Below, piece after piece: positions 1 through 7,160 of a DNA stretch of 64,000 bases. The stretch lies in NCBI RefSeq assembly GCF_000502835.1, contig NZ_AYVL01000017.1, positions 57,455 to 121,454 of the forward strand. Reading direction: 5' to 3'. This DNA comes from Mesorhizobium sp. LSJC280B00 (GTDB taxonomy: Bacteria; Pseudomonadota; Alphaproteobacteria; Rhizobiales; Rhizobiaceae). Position numbers and translations under genes: made by a program. A model generated the notes under the pieces. It had not been told where the DNA came from. It saw only the letters and a program-made list of their open reading frames with translations, and ran no database searches. Positions within the stretch are counted from its first letter, which is position 1. Each line of letters starts with the position of its first letter.

Positions 1-1113
1 GTCTATGTGGTTGATGACGGTTCTGGAAATCGCGAAGCCGTAGGAACTGTCCACGAAACCTACGCGCGCGACCCTAGGTTCGACATCATTTTGCTTCCCG
101 AGAATGTTGGAAAGCGCAAGGCACAGATCGCCGCGATACGCCGCTCATCCGGGGATTTGGTGCTTAACGTTGATTCAGACACGATACTCGCGTCCGACGT
201 CATTACCAAGCTTGTACCGAAGATGCGAGATCCAGCGGTCGGCGCAGTCATGGGTCAGTTGACGGCCAGTAACCGGAGCGAGAGCTGGCTGACCAGGCTG
301 ATAGACATGGAGTACTGGCTGGCTTGCAACGAGGAGCGCGCGGCACAGGCTCGCTTCGGTGCCGTTATGTGCTGTTGCGGCCCATGTGCCATGTACCGCC
401 GGTCTGCGCTCCTTTTGTTACTGGACCAGTACGAGTCGCAATTTTTTCGGGGCAAGCCAAGCGACTTCGGTGAGGATCGCCATCTCACTATCCTCATGCT
501 GAAAGCAGGCTTTCGAACCGAGTACGTTCCGAGCGCCATCGCGGCCACAGTCGTTCCGAACAGACTCGGACCGTATCTGCGCCAACAACTCCGTTGGGCA
601 CGAAGCACATTCCGGGACACGCTGCTTGGGCTGCGCTTGCTGCCCGGCCTCAATAGCTATCTCACGTTGGACGTGGTCGGACAGAATCTCGGGGCGCTAC
701 TCCTCGCCCTATCGGTACTAACGGGCCTCGCACATTTCGCACTGACAGGCACTGTGCCTTGGTGGACAGGACTGATGATTGTGTCCATGACCATGGTCCG
801 ATGCAGCGTGGTAGCAGTTCGTGCTCGACAGTTTCGATTTCTGGGCTTTTCCCTGCACACGTTCATCAACATCTTTCTCTTACTTCCCTTGAAGGCCTAC
901 GCGCTGTGTACATTGAGCAATAGCGATTGGCTGTCGCGAAGCTCTGCTGTCGCTACATCGAACACTGGGGGAAAACAGGCCCCCACCCAAACTCCGATCA
1001 CTGGATCAAGCAGGGCAGAATTCTCACCGCATGCAGCTCCGCTTCGCAGGCTCAATCTTGGGCGGGATTCTTCGGGATTAGCGCTTTCGGGCAACATTTG
1101 CGGCGACGAGTGA
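1..1113 (+). CDS. nodC: NodC N-acetylglucosaminyltransferase (5' end outside window)
   Basis: NodC is the membrane beta-1,4-GlcNAc polymerase that builds the chitooligosaccharide backbone of Nod factors. The reading frame is already open at base 1, so about 50 N-terminal residues are missing; 370 are present. Family 2 glycosyltransferase marks are visible: VDDGS at the window edge, DSDT (nt 172-183), the acidic GED before RHLT, and QQLRW, the processive-enzyme QxxRW motif. Hydrophobic segments follow in the C-terminal third. nodS begins about 36 bp after the stop, so the genes probably share the transcript of the upstream nod operon; nodA and nodB are not in the window. Confidence 0.95.
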   Translation, partial: VYVVDDGSGNREAVGTVHETYARDPRFDIILLPENVGKRKAQIAAIRRSSGDLVLNVDSDTILASDVITKLVPKMRDPAVGAVMGQLTASNRSESWLTRLIDMEYWLACNEERAAQARFGAVMCCCGPCAMYRRSALLLLLDQYESQFFRGKPSDFGEDRHLTILMLKAGFRTEYVPSAIAATVVPNRLGPYLRQQLRWARSTFRDTLLGLRLLPGLNSYLTLDVVGQNLGALLLALSVLTGLAHFALTGTVPWWTGLMIVSMTMVRCSVVAVRARQFRFLGFSLHTFINIFLLLPLKAYALCTLSNSDWLSRSSAVATSNTGGKQAPTQTPITGSSRAEFSPHAAPLRRLNLGRDSSGLALSGNICGDE

Positions 1114-1149
1114 TCGCTAATTACCTAGGTGGACGAGAGGTGGACGAGT

Positions 1150-1758
1150 TTGACCCAGAACATGAATCATCAGTTGCTCGATCGGGAATTGGCCGCAGAC
1201 GATCCGTGGCGCCTCGACCGCAATCCGTTCGAGCGGGAGCGCCACACGCAAATGCTCCAGCTGGCGCTTGCCCAAGGCTCCATTACAAATGCCCTCGAAG
1301 TCGGGTGCGCTGCCGGCGCATTCACGGAAAAACTAGCCCCCTACTGCCAAGGGCTCACCGTCATCGATGTCGTGGCGCAAGCGATTGCTCGAGCACGTCA
1401 ACGGATAAAGGAGCCGTCGCGCATCAACTGGATAGTCTCCGATGTTCAACAGTTTTCGACCGACGAGTTGTTTGACCTGATCGTTGTGGCGGAGGTCCTA
1501 TACTACCTCGAAGACATAGCCGAGATGCGCGCGGCCGTCAAAAACCTGGTGCGGGTGCTTGCGCCAGGCGGGCATCTGATCTTCGGATCGGCAAGGGATG
1601 CTAATTGCCGTCGCTGGGGTCACGCCGCTGGTGCTGAGCCGGTCATCGCCATGCTGAACGAAACGTTGATCGAGGTAGAGCGTCTTGAGTGTCGGGGCGA
1701 GTCGGTCAACGAAGACTGCTTGCTCGTCCGTTTCCGGAACCCGCTTTCCGCTTCCTGA
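1150..1758 (+). CDS. nodS: NodS SAM-dependent N-methyltransferase
   Basis: NodS methylates the amino group of the deacetylated terminal glucosamine of the Nod factor, before acylation by NodA. The glycine-rich SAM-binding motif I (ALEVGCAAGAF) lies near residue 48 and is followed by the acidic VID end of strand 2; AEVLYYL is typical of NodS. The TTG at 1150 has the best Shine-Dalgarno (GAGAGG at 1135-1140); GTG 1129 and ATG 1162 are alternative starts. The length (202 aa) is normal. It sits between nodC and the nodU stump, the nodC-S-U-I-J order known from NGR234 and Bradyrhizobium. Confidence 0.92.
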   Translation: MTQNMNHQLLDRELAADDPWRLDRNPFERERHTQMLQLALAQGSITNALEVGCAAGAFTEKLAPYCQGLTVIDVVAQAIARARQRIKEPSRINWIVSDVQQFSTDELFDLIVVAEVLYYLEDIAEMRAAVKNLVRVLAPGGHLIFGSARDANCRRWGHAAGAEPVIAMLNETLIEVERLECRGESVNEDCLLVRFRNPLSAS

Positions 1759-1793
1759 TGAATCGAATCTATCGCCGTTAACGTGGAGACACT

Positions 1794-2093
1794 ATGCGCA
1801 TCTGTGGTACCAAGCTGACCCATGATGGGGCGATCGCCCTTGTCGAGGATGGACGGCTCGTCTTCTGCGTAGAGCAGGAAAAGCGGCACAACAATCCGCG
1901 TTACCAAACCATCGATAATCTCGACGCAATTGTCGCCGCTTTGGCGGAACAGGGGCTAAATCCTTGTGATGTCGATCAGTTCGTTATCGACGGCTGGGAT
2001 GGCGAAGACGAGTCACAGTTTCAGGTCCGGCAGGCAACAGCAACCGCCAGTCGTGGCGACGCTCTCGGTAAAATGAACCCATGTCCACGGTAA
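1794..2093 (+). pseudogene. nodU: nodU stump (6-O-carbamoyltransferase, N-terminal piece only)
   Basis: The first 79 or so residues (from MRICGTKLTHDG through IDGWDGEDESQFQV) match the N terminus of NodU, a carbamoyltransferase of about 560 residues that decorates the non-reducing end of Nod factors. After about nt 2032 the similarity stops, and the frame runs through 20 unrelated codons into the nodI start, ending at 2093 inside nodI. A deletion of roughly 1.4 kb has removed the catalytic part. Activity is not plausible. The stump still overlaps nodI by 13 nt and may couple its translation. Confidence 0.88.
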
Positions 2094-2992
2094 CGATCGA
2101 TCTTACTGACGTAAGCAAAACTTATGACAAGCTCGTTGTCGACAGACTGTCGTTCCGCGTTACGGCGGGGGAATGCTTCGGGCTCTTGGGACCGAACGGT
2201 GCGGGCAAAAGCACGATTGCGCGTATGGTCCTCGGCATGACATCGCCTGATGCGGGGAAGATTACTGTGCTCGGCGCTCCAGTGCCGGCGCGCGCGCGTT
2301 TGGCACGTATGCGCATCGGCGTGGTCCCGCAGTTCGACAATCTTGATACCGCGTTCACTGTACGCGAGAACCTGTTGGTGTTCGGGCGCTACTTCCGGAT
2401 GAGCAGACGCCAGATCGAAGCGGTCATACCGTCGCTGCTTGAGTTCGCCCGCCTCGAGAACAAAGCGGATGCGCGCGTCGCCGAACTGTCCGGCGGCATG
2501 AAGCGGCGCCTGACGCTCGCGCGTGCGCTGATCAATGACCCGCACTTGCTGGTGATGGACGAGCCGACCACCGGCCTCGATCCGCAGGCCCGCCACCTGA
2601 TCTGGGAACGGCTGCGATCGCTGCTGGCGCGGGGCAAGACTATTCTTTTGACTACCCATTTCATGGAAGAGGCCGAGCGGCTGTGCGATCGGCTGTGCGT
2701 TATGGAGGAGGGGCGCAAGATCGCCGAAGGCCGCCCGTCCGCACTCATTGACGAGCAGATCGGCTGTGACGTGGTCGAGGTCTACGGCGGCAATCCGCAT
2801 GAACTGGGTGCGCTGATCCGGCCGTACGCACAGCGCATCGAGGTGAGCGGTGAGACGCTTTTTTGCTATGCACCCGATCCGGAGCAGGTGCTGGGGCAGC
2901 TACGCGGGCGCGCGGGTCTGCGCCTTCTGCAGCGTCCCCCCAATCTCGAGGATGTGTTCTTGCGGCTAACCGGGCGCGAGATGGAGGACTGA
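2081..2992 (+). CDS. nodI: NodI ABC-transporter ATPase
   Basis: NodI is the ATPase of the NodIJ inner-membrane exporter for lipochitooligosaccharide Nod factors. Walker A (GPNGAGKST), the signature LSGGMKRRLTLARAL, Walker B (LLVMDEPTTGLDP) and the switch histidine (TTHFMEEAE) are all intact in 303 residues, the normal family length. The ATG at 2081 lies within the end of the truncated nodU frame, and nodJ follows 3 bp after the stop, so nodI and nodJ are co-translated. Expression is expected from the nod box of the upstream nod operon, outside the window. Confidence 0.95.
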   Translation: MSTVTIDLTDVSKTYDKLVVDRLSFRVTAGECFGLLGPNGAGKSTIARMVLGMTSPDAGKITVLGAPVPARARLARMRIGVVPQFDNLDTAFTVRENLLVFGRYFRMSRRQIEAVIPSLLEFARLENKADARVAELSGGMKRRLTLARALINDPHLLVMDEPTTGLDPQARHLIWERLRSLLARGKTILLTTHFMEEAERLCDRLCVMEEGRKIAEGRPSALIDEQIGCDVVEVYGGNPHELGALIRPYAQRIEVSGETLFCYAPDPEQVLGQLRGRAGLRLLQRPPNLEDVFLRLTGREMED

Positions 2993-2995
2993 ACA

Positions 2996-3784
2996 ATGGG
3001 CGAACGTTATGCGGCGGGCATGCCCGCCAATGCGTGGAATTGGGTCGCGGTTTGGCGCCGCAACTATCTTGGATGGAAGAAAATCGGGCTTGCATCGGTT
3101 CTCGGCAACCTCGCCGATCCGATGATCTATCTGTTCGGTCTCGGCTTTGGCATCGGAACAATGATAGGTCCTGTTGAGGGCACTTCGTACATTGCGTTTC
3201 TCGCGGCTGGCATGGTTGCCACAAGCGCGATGGCATCGGCGACCGCTGAAACGGTTTACGGGAGTTTCGGACGCATGGACAACCAGCGCACCTGGGAAGG
3301 AATGCTATGCACTCAGCTGACGCTCGGCGATATCGTACTCGGCGAATTGGCGTGGGCAGCCACCAAGGCCCTGATGGCGGGCACAGCAATCACCATTGTT
3401 GCCACCACGCTCGGCTACACATCGTGGCCATCCATCCTCTGCTTGCTGCCAGTCATCGCTCTCAGTGGCCTCGCCTTCGCGAGTCTAGCGATGGTCGTCA
3501 CGGCGCTTGCGCCCAGTTATGAATATTTCATATTTTATAATACGCTTGTTATAACACCCATGCTGTTCCTTTGCGGCGCGATGTTTCCGGTCAACCAATT
3601 GCCCGGCGCTTTTCAGGACGTCGCCTCCTTGTTGCCGCTCGCACATGCAATTGACCTCATTCGTCCGGCGATGCTTGGCCGTCCGGCCGGCAGCATGGGC
3701 CTGCATATCGGCGCGCTTTGCATATACACGGTTTTGCCGTTCTTCCTATCGGTTGCTCTATTTCGTCGTCGGCTGATGCGTTGA
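2996..3784 (+). CDS. nodJ: NodJ ABC-2 type permease
   Basis: NodJ is the membrane partner of NodI in Nod-factor export. The 262-aa protein has about six hydrophobic segments and the ABC-2 permease features LFGLGFGIGTMIG near the first segment and the conserved TPMLFLCGAMFPVNQLP stretch in the second half. The ATG lies 3 bp after nodI. Its stop is only about 10 bp from the inverted nod-box-like sequence in front of nodD, which marks an old rearrangement joint. Confidence 0.94.
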   Translation: MGERYAAGMPANAWNWVAVWRRNYLGWKKIGLASVLGNLADPMIYLFGLGFGIGTMIGPVEGTSYIAFLAAGMVATSAMASATAETVYGSFGRMDNQRTWEGMLCTQLTLGDIVLGELAWAATKALMAGTAITIVATTLGYTSWPSILCLLPVIALSGLAFASLAMVVTALAPSYEYFIFYNTLVITPMLFLCGAMFPVNQLPGAFQDVASLLPLAHAIDLIRPAMLGRPAGSMGLHIGALCIYTVLPFFLSVALFRRRLMR

Positions 3785-3794
3785 CGCTACTCAC

Positions 3795-3842
3795 CATTCG
3801 TAAAATTGTTTCTTTGGGCGATACCCATCCACGCGTCGGATA
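3795..3842 (-). promoter_or_regulatory. Degenerate nod box in inverse orientation, upstream of nodD
   Basis: Read on the minus strand this 48-bp stretch follows the nod-box consensus. The plus strand shows CATTCGTAAAATTGTTTC then TTTGG, a conserved CATCCACG segment and the outer GGATA, in the right spacing; about 20 of the 24 core positions agree with a reversed consensus. The ATC-N9-GAT core is degraded. In most rhizobia nodD is divergent from nodA with the nod box between them, and NodD binds it to autoregulate. Here the divergent gene is gone and nodJ stands in its place, so the box may remain only as a NodD autoregulatory site. This was identified by eye alignment. Confidence 0.6.
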
Positions 3843-3851
3843 GGTCAATAC

Positions 3852-4814
3852 ATGCGTTTTAAGGGACTCGATCTAAATCTCCTGGTTGTGCTGGATGCTT
3901 TGATCAGGGAGCGTAAAGTCACCGCCGCGGCCCGCAGTATTAACCTGAGTCAGCCGGCCATGAGCGCCGCCGTCGGTCGGTTACGCGCCTATTTCAGCGA
4001 TGAGCTATTTACGATGAACGGCCGCGAACTCATTTTGACACCGCGCGCGGAGGGGCTCGCCACAGCAGTCCGGGAGGCATTGCTGCACATCCAGCTGTCG
4101 ATTATTTCCTGGGACGCCTTTAACCCGGCCCGATCGGATCGTCGCTTCCGCATCATCCTTTCCGATTACCTCACGCTCGTATTTTTTAAGAAGATCGTAA
4201 AGCGTGCTGCGCGGGAAGCTCCCGCCGTCCGCTTCGAATGTCTGCTTATTTCCGACGACCCCGAGGAGCTTCTCCGGCGCGGCGACGTTGATTTTCTGAT
4301 TATGCCGGAAGTGTTCATGTCGAAACATCCTCGCGCAGCCCTGTTCGAAGATATACTCGTATGCGTAGGCTGCGGCACGAACAAGCAGCTGTCAGAGCCA
4401 CTTACATTCGACCGATACTTGTCGATGGGGCAGGTTGTGCTTAAATTCGGGGACACCCGGCAGCCCTCCATCGAGGAATGGTATTTGCTCGAGAACGGTT
4501 TCGAGAGACGTATCGAGGTCGTCGTACAGGGCTTTAGCATGATCCCGCCCCTTCTATCAGGCACCAACCGCATCGGGACAATGCCCTTACGGCTGGCGCA
4601 GCATTTCGCAAAATTAACACCCCTGCGGATTGTCGAACTTCCGCCGCCACTTCCTGCCGCATTCACGGAGGCCGTCCAATGGCCTGCGCTTCACAATAAT
4701 GATCCGGCAAGCCTATGGATGCGGGAAATGATGTTGCAGGAGGCATCTCGTATGATTACCCCGCCTAAGAGCACCGGACGTCTCAGTTGTCGGCCGACGA
4801 CCCCTCGGTTATGA
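3852..4814 (+). CDS. nodD: NodD LysR-type nodulation activator
   Basis: NodD binds nod boxes and activates nod genes in response to legume flavonoids. The protein (320 aa) begins MRFKGLDLNLLVVLDALI, the hallmark NodD start, followed by the LysR helix-turn-helix (AARSINLSQPAMSAAVGRLR, residues about 25-45) and the effector domain, in which FRIILSDYLTLVFF is also typical of NodD. It is on the same strand as nodI and nodJ, unlike the common divergent layout. The tail beyond about residue 305 is less family-like and runs up to the IS debris. It should control the nod box at 5875. Confidence 0.95.
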   Translation: MRFKGLDLNLLVVLDALIRERKVTAAARSINLSQPAMSAAVGRLRAYFSDELFTMNGRELILTPRAEGLATAVREALLHIQLSIISWDAFNPARSDRRFRIILSDYLTLVFFKKIVKRAAREAPAVRFECLLISDDPEELLRRGDVDFLIMPEVFMSKHPRAALFEDILVCVGCGTNKQLSEPLTFDRYLSMGQVVLKFGDTRQPSIEEWYLLENGFERRIEVVVQGFSMIPPLLSGTNRIGTMPLRLAQHFAKLTPLRIVELPPPLPAAFTEAVQWPALHNNDPASLWMREMMLQEASRMITPPKSTGRLSCRPTTPRL

Positions 4815-4867
4815 GAGGAGGCATGGATGGCGATTGGGATTGGGCGATTCCTGCATTGTCGAGAACG

Positions 4868-5090
4868 ATGCAGGGAGAGCAGATCCTTCAGCCTGAAGAG
4901 GTGGCAGCGATGCTGCCGCTGCATGAGCTTGGCTGGGGAACCGACGGGCGAACGAATTCGGGTGCGCTCGCAACACGGTGCCTCGGTATCTAAGCGAGGG
5001 CGGGACTGTTCCGTTTCGCAAGCCTGTGCGGCCGACCGCGTTTGACGGACTGGACGATTGGCTGCGGGAGCGCTTCTTCCCCCATGGCTC
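4868..5090 (+). pseudogene. IS21-type istA fragment (frameshifted)
   Basis: Translation from ATG 4868 gives an IstA-like N terminus (MQGEQILQPEEVAAMLPLHE, LGWG). A +1 shift near nt 4950 then restores RRANEFGCARNTVPRYLSEGG followed by PVRPTAFDGLDDWLRERFF, the helix-turn-helix and start of the catalytic region of IS21-family transposases. The match ends abruptly where IS66 sequence on the other strand begins. Only about 75 of the roughly 400-500 expected codons remain, so this is a relic. Confidence 0.7.
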
Positions 5091-5690
5091 GGGCTGGATG
5101 ACGATCTCGACCCGCTCCAGATGCGCCGGGAACGCCTTGCGCGGTCGCGCAGCACGTCGCGGCTCGCCTGTCGGTCTTGCGGCCTCGAGCTCGGACTCAA
5201 TCGCGCCGAGCCCGGTCTGGATTTCGAAGGCGAAGGCCTGCTGGGCACGTTCGAGCTTCTCGGAGCTGCGACCGAAGCGGCGCGCTCCAGCTGCTTGACG
5301 ATCCCATGAAGGTCGGCGATCCTCTCCTGGGCACGCTCGTTGAGTGTCGCCATCCGGACGATCTCGGCCTTGAGTGTTTCGCTCCGGAGTTGTTGCAGTT
5401 CGGCCTTCTCCGCCGCCATGGCGACGAACATCGCCTTGAGCGGATCGATTTCGTGGGGACGGGCCGAAGCGCTTCTCGTCATGACGCCGACAGGAGCTTG
5501 TTTTACACGGCCTGAAGCCCGCCTTTTGCGCCTGAGTCACTTCGCCACCGCCTTCCGGCCGGACGCCGTCGCCGTTCGGCTCGAACGCGCGTCCAGTCCA
5601 TGCCTTCGACGAGCGCCATCAGTTTCGGCGCGGCAAGCCGATCACGCCGTTCTCCGCCAGCGGAACTTGTCCTCGTCCAGCGCTCACGGT
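5090..5690 (-). pseudogene. IS66-family remnant: end of tnpB and start of tnpC
   Basis: On the minus strand, a TnpB-like C terminus (KLMALVEGMDWTRVR, nt about 5600-5640) is followed by a TnpC start at 5482 (MTRSASARPHEIDPLKAMF) with a leucine-rich coiled region. One indel near 5300 shifts into RRFGRSSEKLERAQQAF, the conserved FGRxSEKL of IS66 TnpC. The remainder up to HLERVEIVIQPE is recognisable and then truncated at about 5090 against the istA fragment. The transposase is non-functional. The nested IS pieces show that this gap between nodD and the RTX gene was built by repeated insertions. Confidence 0.75.
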
Positions 5691-5874
5691 GCGGGTATGC
5701 CGGCGTCGAGCAAACAGAGAGAAGTTTGGGGCCCAACCAGGACGGCCCCGTTACGAAGTTCGTCCTAGTCTAGTCCCGGTTTGAGTGTCGAATCTTCATC
5801 GATTGCATCGGCGACCAGCGTCCCCGCCGCCTGCGAGCCCGCAACTGCTCAGCAGAAGGAAGTGAACGTGAGTG

Positions 5875-5923
5875 CATCCATTTCGTAAATGTGTGTCTAT
5901 CCAAGCAATCGATTTCTCTAATT
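5875..5923 (+). promoter_or_regulatory. nod box upstream of the NodO-like RTX gene
   Basis: The stretch opens with CATCCATTTCGTAAATG (against consensus YATCCAY...GATG) and then contains ATCCAAGCAATCGATT, differing from the consensus core ATCCAAACAATCGATT by one base. The LysR-type ATC-N9-GAT element is exact (5899-5913). The following TCTCTAAT resembles the consensus TTACCAAT. Orientation is toward the RTX gene, whose ATG is 57 bp from the box's right end, the usual distance for a NodD-activated promoter. It is an independent box, not that of the nodC-J operon. Confidence 0.9.
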
Positions 5924-5979
5924 ATCCGATGAGGAATATGAAACGCGTCAGGCAGGGTGCATCATTAGGAGTATTTTCG

Positions 5980-6780
5980 ATGGCAAACATTATCGAGGGT
6001 GGCCCGGGTTCCGAAACACTCCTCGGCACCAAGCTTGAAGATTGGATGGAGGGTTTCGGGGGCAATGACTGGATTGACGGTCGTGGCGGCAACGACGAGA
6101 TCTCGGCTGGCGCGGGCAGTGACCGAGCCCTCGGCGGCGAGGGTAACGACCGCATCTTCGGCGGAGATGGCTGGGACGATCTCTCCGGCGACAACGGCCG
6201 CTTCAACGCGCGCATCTCCGGTGAGGACAATGACAGGCTCAGCGGCGGTCCCGGCCAGGATGTCGTCTACGTGGGTGACGGCCAGGACACGTTGACCGGG
6301 GGCACCGACAGTGACACGTTCGTGTTCCAGTTCCACAATCCGGTGCCTGGGGTCGTCCCGAGTGTCGGGTCGAAGCCGGACATTTCCACTATCACCGATT
6401 TCAACCCGGCGGAGGACAAGTTCGCCTTCGATGCGGTGGGCCTCTACAACGACGGTTTCGGCGCGAACTTCGTCAACAACGCCAGCATACAGTCCGGCTA
6501 CCCGGTGAGCAGCTTCTACAGTGGTGCGGCCTCGGGTGCGAACGGCGAACACGTCGTGGTGATCACTGGCGAATCTTTCAACTCTGCTTCTGAAGCCGCG
6601 AGTGCGATCTCCGGCGAGCACGCCGGCGACATCATTGTCTACCAAAGCAGCTACACCGACAGAGTCGCAACTCTGGCCTATGTCACCGCCGACAACAGCG
6701 CGCATGAGTTCGTCCACCTGGGCGGTGTGGTCACCGTGGCCGACCTAGGCCTGACCGCGTCGGACTTCACCTTCGTTTGA
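5980..6780 (+). CDS. NodO-like secreted RTX calcium-binding protein
   Basis: The 266-residue acidic protein has about eight glycine-rich nonapeptides of the GGxGxDxUx type between residues 7 and 120 (for example FGGNDWIDG, GEGNDRIFG, GDGQDTLTG). These are the calcium-binding beta-roll of type I secreted proteins. A DTFVFQF...ITDFNPAEDKF segment follows, and the C terminus is short and hydrophobic (DLGLTASDFTFV), a typical uncleaved type I signal. There is no Sec signal. ATG 5980 has AGGAG 8 bp upstream; the longer GTG start at 5872 would overlap the nod box. NodO of R. leguminosarum has the same size, the same repeats and nod-box control, and forms cation channels that help nodulation. The NodO assignment rests on this combination, not on a search. 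Confidence 0.82.
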   Translation: MANIIEGGPGSETLLGTKLEDWMEGFGGNDWIDGRGGNDEISAGAGSDRALGGEGNDRIFGGDGWDDLSGDNGRFNARISGEDNDRLSGGPGQDVVYVGDGQDTLTGGTDSDTFVFQFHNPVPGVVPSVGSKPDISTITDFNPAEDKFAFDAVGLYNDGFGANFVNNASIQSGYPVSSFYSGAASGANGEHVVVITGESFNSASEAASAISGEHAGDIIVYQSSYTDRVATLAYVTADNSAHEFVHLGGVVTVADLGLTASDFTFV

Positions 6781-6801
6781 TCCAGAAAACCCATACGGAA
6801 C

Positions 6802-6832
6802 AGCGCCCCGCCCCCCTGGGCGGGCGCTTTCC
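6802..6832 (+). terminator. Rho-independent terminator after the RTX gene
   Basis: A GC hairpin (AGCGCC-CCGCCC pairing with GGGCGGGCGCT, short C-rich loop) is followed by TTT, 20 bp past the RTX stop. It separates the nod-box transcript from the exporter genes downstream. Confidence 0.75.
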
Positions 6833-6839
6833 GTTTCCG

Positions 6840-7041
6840 CTACTTGCGATGGGCCGGGGCGCCCGGGAGCAGTCGCAGCGTGTACAGCTTGACGAAGCCC
6901 TGCACGTCGCGCTGGTCGTACACCGAAATCTCCCTGAAGGCGTGGAGGCGGAAGCCTGTTCGGGCCCTTGCGGCCGGCCACGATGACGTTGCCCTTCCAA
7001 ACCTTCAGCCGGACGGTGTTGTTGTTGACCCGCTCCATTAG
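6840..7041 (-). pseudogene. argG: argG relic (argininosuccinate synthase, C-terminal piece)
   Basis: The minus strand reads VNNNTVRLKVWKGNVIVAGR and then KGPN, like the ArgG segment VTGTVRLKLYKGNVIVTGRKS. After a frame change it continues SVYDQRDVQGFVKLYTLRLL and ends HRK-stop at 6840, like the ArgG end AYDQRDAAGFIKLNALRLR. Only the last 60 or so of about 400 residues remain, with internal loss, and no start. It is a fossil of an arginine-biosynthesis gene, or of a second argG copy, captured between the RTX gene and its exporter. Confidence 0.65.
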
Positions 7042-7160
7042 ATGCCAAACCAAACATATTCGGCGGGAGCACTGATCCTGAATCAGCGAGCGGATGCAGT
7101 CGGTCGCCGCTCGGGGAGCAATATAGGGAGCTGGGTCGCCAGATCCTCACGGAGACCTAC

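Noticed and set aside
5872..5979. Longer N terminus of the RTX protein from GTG 5872
   Set aside because: It would overlap the nod box and has no ribosome-binding site, whereas ATG 5980 has AGGAG at 8 bp and a normal RTX start.
7042..7160. A second nod box in front of the secretion genes
   Set aside because: No CATCCA or ATC-N9-GAT in the correct spacing; exporter control by NodD is not supported by sequence.
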